From NCBI GenBank assembly GCA_963971575.1, contig OZ020611.1, positions 181,476,071 to 181,540,070 on the forward strand: DNA of 64,000 nt. The letters are read 5' to 3'. Below the pieces are notes generated by a model. The model had not been told where the DNA came from. It worked only from the letters and a program-made list of their open reading frames with translations, and ran no database searches. Positions 23,209 to 33,943 of the stretch are shown here, in pieces; position 1 is the first letter of the stretch; the number at the start of each line of letters is the position of its first letter. This DNA is from Liopterus haemorrhoidalis (lineage: Eukaryota > Arthropoda > Insecta > Coleoptera > Dytiscidae). Both the position numbers and the translations under genes were made by a program.

Positions 23209-23303
23209 TTGTCACCTTATTTGTAACCCCCCCATCCACCTACCTCCGTACAGACATAGTATATATATTATTGCATTTTTTATTTTTTAGTTAGTTTAAT
23301 TTG

Positions 23304-23345
23304 TAACTCTTGAGAATGGCTTAATAGCCGAAATACGTATTGAGT
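23304..23345 (+). ncRNA. hammerhead-like fold, plus Penelope copy
   Basis: The order is ACTC, TTGAGAAT, stem II GGCT-TAAT-AGCC, GAAATACGTATT, GAGT. ACTC/GAGT pairs as stem I, and self-complementary ATACGTAT gives a loopless stem III, as in the minimal hammerheads of Penelope-like elements. The core reads TTGAGAA instead of CUGANGA, so the fold is kept better than the catalytic residues. Confidence 0.4.
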
Positions 23346-23401
23346 AAAATAAATATATTTGTGAAACCAACCTAGTGTTTTAATTGAATATTGTTATTTT
23401 T

Positions 23402-24236
23402 AAATTGTCAAAAAATGTAAATATATTGCAGTGAGTAAAACACGCTTTGGTAAAAATGAATAATTTTTCCCAAAAATTACCGGCCGAGTTTGATCATTCA
23501 TATCAGCGCCACTAGGTGACAACTTATTTGTGTAAATTTAAAATTGATACATACAATAGTTTGCACCTTTGAAATTGTATGTCATGTTGGTATTAAAACA
23601 TAGTAAAAAATTTCACTTTCTTAAATGTTATTCTATTTGACATATGTCATAAAGATAAATGATATCTTAGTTATAATGATCATAACCAACAAATCTGAAG
23701 TATTTTGTACAGCGTAAGGAATATTTTGAAATGACAAATTTACATTTAATAGTCAGTACTATACTATAAAAGTAACCAAAATAACCAGAACTGGTTTGAC
23801 CTTACAAATGTGAACGCAATATATTAAAGCGGGCAAACAATTAAATTTTACTGTGTAATAGTTTATCACGATTTATTCCAAACTGATTTGAGATATAGTG
23901 TATGTACGCTTTTTTCCGTGTGTGTATTTTTCCGTGTGCGCTTTTTTTTGTGTGTGTATTTTTTCATGTGCGCTTTTTTTCGTGTGCTAATACGCACGTA
24001 TTTTTATATTATATAAGAAATTGGAAAATTTATTTTAATAAATATATTTTTAATTTAACGGATCAAATCATTTTTAGTTTTAATATTATAAATGTAATGC
24101 ACTGAGTGAAAATGAATCGTTTTCCCATCTTAAAAAGTTAATGAATAAATATTTCGGAATAATACTCATTATTTGTCCAGTTTTTAAAAATGGGCAAAGA
24201 GTTGATTCAATATGAATTGGATGAAGTAAGGATGGC
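23402..24236. other. unassigned interval with a CGTGTG/TTTTTC minisatellite
   Basis: At about 23908-23990, short units of CGTGTGNGCTTTTTT and CGTGTGTGTATTTTT alternate. A 67-residue ORF crosses them with a repetitive FF/C-rich peptide and is an artefact of the repeat. The rest is AT-rich without recognisable features. Confidence 0.6.
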
Positions 24237-24279
24237 TAGAGAAAGAAGTCTGAGGTGTCGAGCACGTTCCACATGAAGG

Positions 24280-24322
24280 TAATGATGTGTTTGCCAACAC
24301 AGTTGGCAACGGGTGCACTAGT
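24280..24322 (+). mobile_element. Helitron-like 3' end, second copy
   Basis: TTGCCAAC-ACA-GTTGGCAA forms an 8-bp hairpin, followed after 8 bases (CGGGTGCA) by CTAG and T. It matches the end at 14720-14757 nearly base for base (CAACACAGTTGGCAACGGGT). The hairpin is longer here than in the first copy because the left arm reads TTTGCC instead of TTGGCC. The 5' end of the element was not located. Confidence 0.45.
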
Positions 24323-25860
24323 TTACTTTATAAAAGAGTTCCTCCAGATTGCAAAGTTTTGGAGCCACTGATTTAACAGATCAAAGTATGTAACAGATCT
24401 ATGTGTTTGTGATATATCTCAACCAGTATTACAGTAGGTTTTGTTGTAATATTTATTTTTAATTAATTATTTACTTACCTTTAGACGATGCTATACATAT
24501 TGTAAAATAAATTTTAGGATACGCTGTATACATCAATAGAAAATTATATAAGTTTTATTTGTTTGATTTATCATAATCAGTAGCATCGATATCGGTATTT
24601 AATTATTTACCTCAAGGCACGATATAGTCTGTTGACGACCCTGATCATAAGGTTGCATCTCATCAGTTCACGGAAAAAAGTTCTTTCACGAACTTAAAAG
24701 AGAAGGGAAACTCTTAAAAGAAACTTGAAATGCACCTTCTGTTGGAGCAATCATTACCGACCTCCTCGCCACATATCAAAGATACATTGAATTTTTCAGC
24801 AAAGTGTGCGGCATTACGCACACACGTGGTCCCGCATAAGTTTCAGTTCGCAGCGCATCAACACTCGGCGATGTCGAAGAGAGGACGCCTTCCGTCACTG
24901 GAGATGACGCCTCCTTGTTTTACAGCGTGTCGTAAGCCCCCGGATCGGAAGTAAGTTTTGATATGTTCGGTGTTGTGGAACGCACGAGTTTTGTGCAAGG
25001 AACTTGTTCAATAATTCATTCACAGGAATTTACCTTCGTCCTAAATTGAAGATGATGCTCATTTGTATCCCGGCCGAGCGCTCCTGAGAATTCAACATTG
25101 TATATTCCATGAGCTCTGCTCTGCCTCCTTCTCATCATAATTAATTAATATACTTAGTTCGCGTGTGATACCGGCAGATTTATTGTCCTCGTTGTGGAAT
25201 TTTTAATTATCGCAAACTACCTTAACGTCCTGCAGTGCAAGGATTCCTGAATCGAATAAATGCACGCCCCACTAGCGTTATTTTACTCTCATTTTATAGC
25301 ACAGGTAATTTTAACTAATTAATGAGAACCGATGTTTGTATAGCTTCTTCATTTAAATTCTTAAACAAGTTGCGCATTTTGTCAGTGCATAATACACAAA
25401 TGATACAGTTGAGGACTGACATAATAATAATAACAGCACCGTTGCCCCCACAGAGAATAATCCTTTTGATTCTTGACATGAAAAAAATAGAGTAAATTTT
25501 CTGTTCAATAGATTTTATCTAATATTTTTTCATGTATATTAACTGCATATAAAAAATATACAAATAAGATTGAAAAAATTTCATTATTTTTTTAATATAA
25601 AGTTTTATGCTAATTAACAACGAATTATCATGGCTTGCTCAGATGATGAAACATCGTGAATGGTTTATAGTTTATATTTTATTTAGATTTTAATATCTAT
25701 TCTATTTATTTAATTATACTAATTTGACATTTGTTACATTTATACATATGTCTTATAAACAAGTATTAAATATCAAATTGTTTTATCACGTAGTTTGTTA
25801 TAAAAAATTGTTTAAATAGTCATCGTACTGTAGTTAGAAAATAGTTTTTCTTAAAAATGG
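24323..25860. other. unassigned interval with a possible short exon
   Basis: 24640-25130 is less AT-rich and has CpG dinucleotides. A 74-codon ORF (24730-24954) reaches CGGAAGTAAGT, which fits a splice donor consensus. The ORF has no recognised domain (MHLLLEQSLPTSSPHIKD at its start). It could be a first exon or simply an unknown element. The remainder is AT-rich. Confidence 0.25.
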
Positions 25861-25869
25861 TCTTACACC

Positions 25870-26750
25870 AAAAGAAATTTTTAAATGAAACTGAATGAAT
25901 CTAAGACTTTTACCATGATTTTTAGGTTAAACAGAAATTTATCTAATAACACTTTATATAACATGAAATTTTTAGGTTTTCAACTTGATCCACAATTAAA
26001 CTGGATTAACCATATCCAGTATGTTGCTAGTAAAATTAAGTCGAGTAATTATATGTTATATAAATTAAAAAATTGTGTGCTGTTATCGACAGCTAAATTA
26101 GTTTACATACATTAAATCTGTTATGAGTTACGGGATAATTCTTTGGGGACAGTCCACCAACTAGAAGAGAATTTTTATATTACAAAAAAGATCTATAAGA
26201 ATCCTTTGCGGTCTCGCGAGACGCACCTCGTGTAAACAACTATTTTTTTTTTTTTTTTAATTTTTGGACTTAGCTACTATGGCCATTATCCAGAAGATGC
26301 ATTATATTTTTGAAAAATCCGTACCATAACCGGGATTCGAACCCGAGCCCTCATGGTCTAGAAGTTAGTGCATCGCTACACTAACCACTAAGCCATGGTG
26401 ACGGGCAAACAACTATTTAAAGATCTGAAAATTTTAACGTTCGTTTGTTTATATATTCTTGAAACTTATATATCTCCAAGATGCTAACCTATTAAAAAAT
26501 AGTGCCATAAATAGGTTCAATACTAGAGAAAAAAATAATATACGTCTGCCGCGTTTGCATAATAAACTGTCCAAAACACATCCAAATTACATGGGTGCCA
26601 AATTATTCAATAAATTACCGTTATCGGTGCGAGAACATAAAAAATTTTAAAACTTGTGTTCGTAATTTATTAATTAATAAGGCCTATTATAATCTGGAAG
26701 TATACATGAATGATGATCTAAGAGACATGTCTTTATCATCTTATATGTTT
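25870..26750 (+). pseudogene. Jockey/CR1-like RT, C-terminal part
   Basis: Successive frames encode the region after the RT catalytic core: KFLGFQLDPQLNWINHI, a KSSNYMLYKLKN segment, MSYGIILWGQ, a RRTSCKQLFKDLKILTF segment and finally NKLPLSVREHKKF. The core YADD is missing, so it is 5'-truncated, as is common for LINEs. Two features break the frame: small indels, and a SINE inserted at 26246-26406 between TSCKQLF and the next codons. A 3' region with an (ATT)n tail follows (26822-26852). The order of segments matches the RT at 41307-42150. Confidence 0.75.
26234..26418 (-). mobile_element. tRNA-derived SINE with 12-bp TSD
   Basis: The element is inserted on the minus strand between two copies of AAACAACTATTT (26234-26245 and 26407-26418). 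On its own strand it has A-box-like ATGGCTTAGTGGTTAGTG, B-box GGGTTCGAATCCC and a poly-A tail (the T-run at 26246-26258). Removing it restores the LINE reading frame exactly, which confirms the boundaries. Confidence 0.9.
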
Positions 26751-27122
26751 TGAATTTGTGTATATTATTGTTACATTTTTTAATTGACTACGTATATGTA
26801 CTTTCATGTATTTTTTTACTGAAATATATTATTATTATTATTATTATTAACGAGTTAAAGAACATGGTCTATTACTGCACACCAGAAATAAAACATCAGT
26901 CAAAACCAGTGATGTGCCGTATACTTTGCGCGTATTTTTTACGTAATTTTCTACTCTAAAAAACGTATTCATTACATGAGCTTTTTGCGTGCAAAAACGT
27001 AATAAATATTTATTTTAAATTTATAAACTTATAAATTAGATATTATTTTTTACCTTTTTTAACCTGACGAGCCTGAACGCGGATTCGTCAAAAATTGCTT
27101 ATTTGGTTTCCTTCCGGCCATA
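26751..27122. other. LINE 3' region, (ATT)n and unassigned DNA
   Basis: The tail of the Jockey/CR1-like remnant runs into about eight ATT units at 26822-26852. This may be its microsatellite-like 3' terminus. Nothing was recognised after that. Confidence 0.45.
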
Positions 27123-27284
27123 ACGCGAAGCAGGGCCGGTCTTCCTTATAAAGAATTCCGGGCGCAAGTAATTTTTAAGGCCCAAACAATTTATCAACAA
27201 GAGAGCGGATTGATTTTTTTTTCTGGGTCTCCTATACAACCCTAATATCTTGCATCCCCCCATCTGGCCAGTCCTGACGCGAAG
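27123..27284. mobile_element. hAT MITE, 146 bp
   Basis: Perfect 8-bp target duplications ACGCGAAG (27123-27130 and 27277-27284) flank an element with ends CAGGGCCGGTC and, inverted, CAGGACTGGCC. There is no coding capacity. The GC-rich target GACGCGAAG is unusual in this AT-rich DNA. Confidence 0.85.
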
Positions 27285-27779
27285 TAAAAAGCACAACATG
27301 TACTGATTATAACAAAGAATCTTTTTAAAACGACATCTTGTATAATACTCGTATAAACTCGTTCAATAGGGAAATGGATATAAAAGAGACCCTATCTGGC
27401 GGTATTGTGTTGAAATAATCTAATAGACATTGAATCGACATCTTTTAAGACATTGAAAAGACATCCCTTATTATTAGTGAAAATTAAATATAAGAAAACA
27501 CAAATCAAGACATAAAAATATAATTAATTACTTTCTAGATTACAATACTTCACCTTGGCGATGCAATCTTAAAAAGGTTTACATATTGACAAGTCAGAAC
27601 TGCCAAAATCGAAAAACTAATCTTACTTTTTCGATTGTTTACATTCTTTACGCGTTGTTTACATATTTTACACGCCTATTCTTTACATGAAAATGCAATA
27701 AATTAATTTTTTAATTGTCCACCTCCAAAATAGTCCATTTTGTCTACAGGAAAGGTTATATCTTTCATATTATGGAAAG
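27285..27779. other. unassigned AT-rich interval
   Basis: No recognisable gene or terminal repeat. Confidence 0.35.
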
Positions 27780-28190
27780 CAAATAGATATTACTCATTGA
27801 TTATCTTCCAAAAGGCCAATAGATAAAGGGTGAATCCTATACTAATCTTTTGGACAAACTGAACCAAAAAACTCATAAAAAAGATCAGGTTTGTCAAAGA
27901 AAAACTATTTTCTATCAAGCTAACGCATGTTTTAATACAAGTGTCGTTTGTATCCAAAATCTCCGAATTGAATTTAAATTGCTGTTTCGTCCACCTTATT
28001 CGCTTAATTTAGCACAATGTGTCTCCAAAAAATTCTCCGAAGCAAGCGATTTTCTTTAAATGATGAACTGGAAGCGGTGGTAAACGGTATTTTGAACTTA
28101 AAATTCCAAGATGACATAATGATAATGAAACACTGCTGGACAAAGTGTGTTGAAGTTAAAATACTTACGAAACCCAATAACAAAACACAA
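27780..28190 (+). pseudogene. mariner transposase fragment (central/C-terminal)
   Basis: Frames read LIDYLPKGQ-like, then LLDKLNQKTHKKDQV, then IFYQANACFNTSVV and LLFRPPYSLNLAQC. These align with the IFHQDNAPCHTSA and PPYSPDLAPSD regions of mariner. Both recognised catalytic positions are changed: QAN instead of QDN, and LNLAQC instead of PDLAPSD. The copy is dead. A different mariner lies immediately downstream with its own ends. Confidence 0.75.
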
Positions 28191-28287
28191 TAACTTTTAA
28201 CATTATGAACAGACAGGACCAAATGAAGATGGCTGAATGGCATCGAACAGGACATCAAATTTCTTGAGAAAAAGTTGTGTAACTCTT

Positions 28288-29093
28288 ACAAGGAGTGTTT
28301 GATAAGTCAGTGACTTTAAAAAGAGATGGTGCTCAGATTGCAAGATTGATATTATTTCTGACATTTGCCATTCTTTGGAGATATATACACTAAGTTTCAA
28401 AAGAACCTGTGAAATAGTACATTTTTAACAGCGTTCGGAAGCAAATAAGTTTTTGTTTAACTGCTAATATAGAACAAATGAATTCCGTTTGTTGATAAAG
28501 CATTACTTTTTGCATGATAAAACCATTAAGAAAACTAAAAAGTAAAGCTAAAAAGTATTATAGGAACTGCTCCAGTACAAACTGAATTTTGTTGTGGCCG
28601 TACGACCACGAACGATGATAAACCCCCAAGACATCTGCATGAAGTCACACCTGAAGATATGGTCAGTAAAATTCATGGTCATCGTACTGGATGACCGCCG
28701 AGTGAAGATACGCGAGATAGCCAAGATGGTAAACATCTCAAACCAACGTATGTGTCATATCCTGCACGAGAAATTGGGTATGAAATAGCTGTCGGCAAGA
28801 TGGGTGCGACATCTGCTCGTAATGTTTGTTCTCCAGATTTGCATCCTTGCGACTTTTTTCTATTTCCAGACATGAAGAAATACCTCGATGGAAAAAGATT
28901 CGTATCGAACAAGAAGATCAACATAGTCATATTTTGCAGAGTTCGAGAAATCGTACATTTTGGAAGGCTTGTAGAAGTAGTAATATCATTCGGCAAAATG
29001 TATAGCGCTAAAAGGAGACGATGTTAAAAATAAGTCTCATTTTGGTAAAAAATATCTTTCAGTTTGAAGTGACTTATCAACCACCCCTCACTA
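28288..29093 (+). mobile_element. internally deleted mariner element
   Basis: Ends with GTGTTTGATAAGTCAGTGACTT (about 28294-28315) and, inverted, GTGGTTGATAAGTCACTTC (about 29064-29083) act as terminal repeats. TA dinucleotides occur near both outer limits. The interior joins the N-terminal DNA-binding region of a transposase directly to its C-terminus, so the catalytic core was deleted. Confidence 0.7.
28594..29027 (+). pseudogene. mariner transposase with core deletion
   Basis: The first part reads KFMVIVLDDRRVKIREIAKM, then VNISNQRMCHILHEKLGMK, the second helix-turn-helix of irritans-type mariners. At about 28790 the frame changes and continues with SPDLHPCDFFLFPDMKKYLD and KRFVSN, the last catalytic region. 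The segment with the first two aspartates is missing. In the retained third motif, LAPSD reads LHPCD, so the last Asp is kept. Confidence 0.75.
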
Positions 29094-29735
29094 CTAGGAA
29101 TAATCTTGATTGTGCACCATTGTGGAATATTGTTAAATCTAGATTCAAGTAGTGAAAAATTCTGTAGAAGCACAGAACTGACAAAACTCTCTAACGCCAA
29201 AACTGATGTAAATACTCATTCGTATAAATAACAGTTATTATTATACGTATCTGTTAATTTTAATTTCAAATATTTCATTAAACTTGAATTTACAAACAAA
29301 ATTTATGAAAATTAAACTAATTAAAATATATAACTTTAATAAACGAATTACGGAAAACTAACTCGGTATGACAACAAAATAAAGACATAGGAATGCCACG
29401 ACACGGTAAAATTTTACATATTTTAATAATTAAAAATTTTGAAATTTTTTCTTGTGAGTTTTTATTTTGCATCACATATAATTAAAAATTAAATTGAATA
29501 AAAAATATCTGAATGACAAAACGTGTAAAAAATATCGTTATAATGTATATACGTGGATTTTTTACTGAGAAAAACGTTAATTAAATGCGGGATGATATAC
29601 AGAGGCGTGAAATGGTTTCCTTTTTATTTGACGACACATAATAAATAGCGACTATAACGGATTTACAAGAACTGCCCTGAGTATTAAAGACTGTTCCGGC
29701 ATTCTCTTTGATTTAGTTGATAATTTCACTGATTA
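29094..29735. other. unassigned AT-rich interval
   Basis: No recognisable gene or repeat. Confidence 0.35.
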
Positions 29736-29736
29736 A

Positions 29737-29739
<3 letters not shown>

Positions 29740-29777
<38 letters not shown>

Positions 29778-29885
29778 ACCCTCCTTCTCACTCTCTCTCT
29801 TTCTCTCTCACTCTCTCTCTCTCGCTCTCTCTCTCGCTATCTCACTCGCTCTCTCTCTCGCTCTCTCTCACTCACTCTTTCTCTC
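29740..29885. repeat. (CT)n-rich microsatellite
   Basis: About 145 bp of CT repeats with scattered CTCA, CTCG and CTTT interruptions, which suggests an old array. A pure run of about 33 bp occurs at 29742-29774. Confidence 0.95.
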
Positions 29886-30053
29886 GGCGTTGACAATAGA
29901 GATGAATATCGATATTCAATATTTTTTAAACTGATGATTCTTAACGAATTATCGATGATTTGACATCGATACTGTGATACCGATTTTATCGGCCTGTAAA
30001 TCAATATGCTCAATATGCCAAAAAAATTAAATCAATATACCCAAAAATTAATG

Positions 30054-30303
30054 TACTGTCCGTTTAATTTAAGCTGGCCGGTTCCGCAATAGCGAAGTAT
30101 ATAAAAAGCGGCGTCGTGTATATTCGTGTAGCAGTCGTGTGGTACAGTCACAAAAAAATGAACTTTTCTGAGCAAATTGGGAAGCGCTCGTGCGTATGCA
30201 ATATATAAACGCGACTGAACTTGGATGGCACACTCAGTCATAATACTGTCACACTTTACGCAGTACATTATCCCACCGGCCAGCTTAAGATAGCCCGACA
30301 GTA
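30054..30303. mobile_element. TA-flanked MITE, 246 bp, with TATA-like sequences
   Basis: TA on both sides encloses inverted ends CTGTCCGTTTAATTTAAGCT/GGCCGG and, inverted, CTGTCGGGCTATCTTAAGCT/GGCCGG. The interior contains GTATATAAAAAGCGG and CAATATATAAACGCG, both TATA-box-like and each followed by GC-rich sequence. A 78-residue minus ORF crosses the element but has no recognisable domain. Confidence 0.75.
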
Positions 30304-31940
30304 GTTGAAATAAAAAATTGGTTGATTTAATTTTTATTTTATTGTTTATGTTTTTATAATATGTTTAAGGTTAAATAAAATAAGGTTTAAAATAATATGT
30401 TAAGGTAATACCTTAACGGCTGAATAGCTAATTTCAAGACTAATTTAAAACATTTTTCAGTAAAAAATAAAATTATTTTACAACCTTGGTTAAACAAATA
30501 TCGATGTCAGAGTTCTTTTTGTTGAAATATATTATTTGTTGGGGTTTTCAACTTTTATAGCATAAGCCTAGCATAAGTAATATAGTATAAGCATTTTATA
30601 AATTATTATGTCCTGCAAAATATTACTGTCTGTCCAATATTCTTTCAAATTTTCATTATTTACAAATTTTTTTTTAAAGTTGTTTCTTTGAATTGCATAA
30701 TAAATACACGTTTTGGTTCAAAAATATTGCTTTTAAAATATATAAAATAATTTTCGTAACAAAATCAATATTTAAATAAGAAATTTTTTTTTTTTTTTTT
30801 GACCCGCGTTCAAATTTTCATCCGCAATGTGGCTCGACAGCCAAAAGATTTGCCTACCCCTGTTCTATATGGAAGCACATAGGTATTCTATTCAAAATTA
30901 TCGAAATTTCTAAGTTTAGTATAAACCCACATTTACTCTAACTTACTAAGTATCTACAAAACCCTGAAATGTGTTCACACCAATTTTTATTATACAAAAA
31001 AAAAAAAATCTGTACCAGAACTTACCCATGATACTACATTAAAATTTATGAAATCACATATATATCTAAATAATTAACTCATCAAATTTTATGACATTTA
31101 TTATTAATACTTTACAAAAATCTTTACATAAGCTATTAAATTAAAATTATTGTTTTAATTATATAGATAATGTAAATTTTAAATTAAATTAATACAAAAT
31201 CATTTAATTAAACCGAAACAATATATTTGCATAATTAAAAAAATAAATAAAATAAATTAATTTAGTAAAAGTAATTTAATAACCGCAGTGACCTAAATAA
31301 TGTAATTCTGGTTGTGATTATTTTGTCTAGATTCAGGATTTGTTTATTTTATATTTATTTATGTGACAAAAGTGAAACAGATTATGCTCGTTTATTTTTG
31401 TTTAATACATTTTCACTGTTATTCATCATATTTTGTTGTGTGCTTCCAAAAATGAAATATAAAATAAGGTACATTAACGGGTACTTTCTAAAATATTGTA
31501 AATTTTAACAACTATATTGTTAATGTTTTTTATTAATCAATTTGCAGATAAATAATTGTAGGCCCAAATGACTTAAAATGAAGAAATTAATATCTAAAGT
31601 CAAGTCTTCGTGGGTAATCGAAACTCTAGCCTTTGGATCTGGCGTCCATATCTCATACCAATGACTTATGAAAGTGTGAAAGAATGAACAAGATATTAAT
31701 TGAAATGACACGTTATTGACACTAACCGTACAGATTGGAACGTCAGGTTTACAAAAAAAAAAGCGTCAGTGTAGGCTGAGAAAATACCACTTATGTTCTT
31801 AAATACATTTGAAAGGTCGGAACTACTCCTATAACCTTTGGCATTACAGAGCTCTTGAACAAATAAAAAAAATTCTTTCTAAACAGTTTTTCTTATAATT
31901 TAATCTTGTTTATTTATTTATTTATTAACTTAGTTTTTAA
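30304..31940. other. unassigned AT-rich interval with small repeat traces
   Basis: Possible lone hAT end at about 30815-30862 (inverted, CAGGGGTAGGCAAATCTTTT), with no partner found. A shortened copy of the repeat X end occurs at 30950-30990 (CTACAAAACCCTGAAATGTG). No host gene is visible. Confidence 0.4.
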
Positions 31941-31944
31941 ATAT

Positions 31945-32670
31945 AGATTACAAAAATTAGAGAAAACTATGAGGAATCAAGCGAAAAGTTCTGGACGGAA
32001 AGAGGACTAACACAGGGATGCCCACTCAGCCCACTCCTGTTCGCGGTGTATCTGTCAGACTTAAAGAGGACTCTAGAAAACTGGCAGGCGGGGGGAATGG
32101 CGGAGTCAAAATATGGTCATTAGCAAATGCAGATGACATCGTAATTATAGCAAAAAACGCTTCACAACTAAAGAAAATGACTCACAGATTAGACAGGTAC
32201 TTGAATAAGGAAAAAAATGATCCTGAGTACAAAAGAAACAAAGATTATACAATACATAAAAGGTGGGGGAAGAGAAAAGAAAGAAAAATAGACATGGAAA
32301 AATAATTAGCTCGAACAGGTGAAGGAGATAAAATATTTGGGTAATAAAAAAAAATCAATAAATTCGGAAGATACATCAGAGAATGTGTAAAAAAAAAAAA
32401 AAACAGAAGTGTGATGACCAAAAGCGCACTATTTTATAGATTGAGGCGTATATAGGATGGTCATTGAGACTGAACAGACAAACCTCATCATACATAGTAC
32501 TTGACGAAACTAAGCGAGATAATTTAAGAATAGAAACCGGAAAGAGAGCTATAAAATTTGAACAAGATAGTAGAAATAGTAGCAATGAAATTCTCAAAAA
32601 AACGCATAGTAGTAAGGGACAACAAACTAGAGACAGACTGGTGGAAAGAAAGGTAATACTATTATGAAAG
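31945..32670 (+). pseudogene. non-LTR RT fragment (I/R1-like)
   Basis: The frame spells FWTERGLTQGCPLSPLLFAV, then LANADDIVIIAKNASQLKKM. These are RT motifs with the GCPLSP block and a NADD variant of the YADD catalytic site. Downstream debris (32380-32670) includes ETGKRAIKFEQDSR and LVERK, compatible with the C-terminal region of the same class. A frame change lies between the two RT motifs. The catalytic pair DD remains, but with Asn in place of Tyr. Confidence 0.7.
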
Positions 32671-33943
32671 GAATTGATATAACCTGCAAGAAAAAGAATA
32701 AAAAAGCTGTAAGTTTTTTTTTTAGCAATTATAAAATATTGTTAATCCAAGTTAATCACTAATATGTGGAATAGGTTGTACGGGTTAATCTTTAATCACA
32801 CATCAAGAGCTCACAATAGTTTTCCTGCAAGTAAATCAAAGAGTTGTATAAGCTTACCAAATTTCAACTTTCTAGTTCCAGCGTTTGGCGACAGTTTCTA
32901 TTGAACAGACAGACAGACACATGCTTGAATACAAGGATTTTTGGGCATATCTACGAAACCCTAAAAAATTATATATTTTATTATAATATATGAAGAGCCC
33001 TGTAAATCTGCGGATATCCACCATTTTTTTGCAGATGCAAACAAATTATCATTTAAATTGTGCAGATGCGGATAAAATATCATATCCGCTTCTCCGCAAT
33101 ATCCGCGTGAACGTAAAATCTTCGGTTAGACGCCTCTTCCCACGGAAGACGCGTTTAGAACTCCAAAAATGTATCTCTGACATTTATATTGCCCTTATGG
33201 CAAGAGTGAAATAATGATGCGTTACAGCACTTTTTACTTTTCTTACTCTTTCCATAAAGACTTACTTTACGCTTACTTAAATATTTATATAAAGTAGATT
33301 TCATATAACAGTCGTAGATACAACAATTTCTTTGGATTTATTGCCAGTTTATTAATTTTAAAATAATTATGTAATGTATCGCCTTCTTTTGCATTTCTGG
33401 AAATATTAGCAAAAATTAACTATGGTAATTTCCCACATTTAAAAACATGAAGCTCATATCAAATTTAAAAAAATAAAAAATCTTAAAATTCTTGAAATCG
33501 TCATACAACTTTCACCTTTTAATAATAATATGAATTTAAGAATTCACTTTTATTATTAAGAATATGTTAGAATCTTATAGGTTTTTTCTTGTTATTTGTT
33601 GATTAATGTGATAAATTAATCTGTTTAATTATTTCTAAATACCGCTGCTCTAAAACAATAGCGAGATATCTTCAAAAACCAAGTTTTTGAGATATTGTTG
33701 TTTAATGTTTTACATTTTATATAAACTTGGTTTTAGACATAGTCGAATAATTGTAATTTACATCTTTATTTTTTAATCTATATAATTTCAGTACGACACT
33801 AGATAGAAAACATATTTCTGGACCCAGTAATATGTAATGTGATAAAATTCAAAAATTTTCAATAGGGATTCAAGATATGCGGATGCGTATTGGATGCGGA
33901 TTAGATGGGGATACAGAAAAACATATTCGTGCACGGATCTAAA
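32671..33943. other. unassigned interval with repeat X arm
   Basis: 32840-32975 matches the ACAGACAGAC arm of repeat X (GTATAAGCTTACCAAATTTC and ACGAAACCCTAAAA). Segments at 33000-33130 and 33870-33935 are rich in GCGGAT/ATCCGC, as seen in some hAT elements, but paired ends were not found. The rest is AT-rich. Confidence 0.4.

Larger units (their letters stand above)
19558..23401. mobile_element. head-to-head pair of Penelope-like elements
   Basis: Two copies share the same 3' end, finishing TTTTAATTGAATATTGTTAT. One is on the minus strand (3' end at about 19558) and one on the plus strand (3' end at about 23401). The plus copy is 5'-truncated at about 21857, so the inverted arms are about 1.54 kb each around a unique ~760-bp centre. 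The encoded proteins differ at only three residues over the 444 they share, so the pair is young or has been homogenised. Inverted and truncated partial copies are characteristic of Penelope-like elements. Confidence 0.9.
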
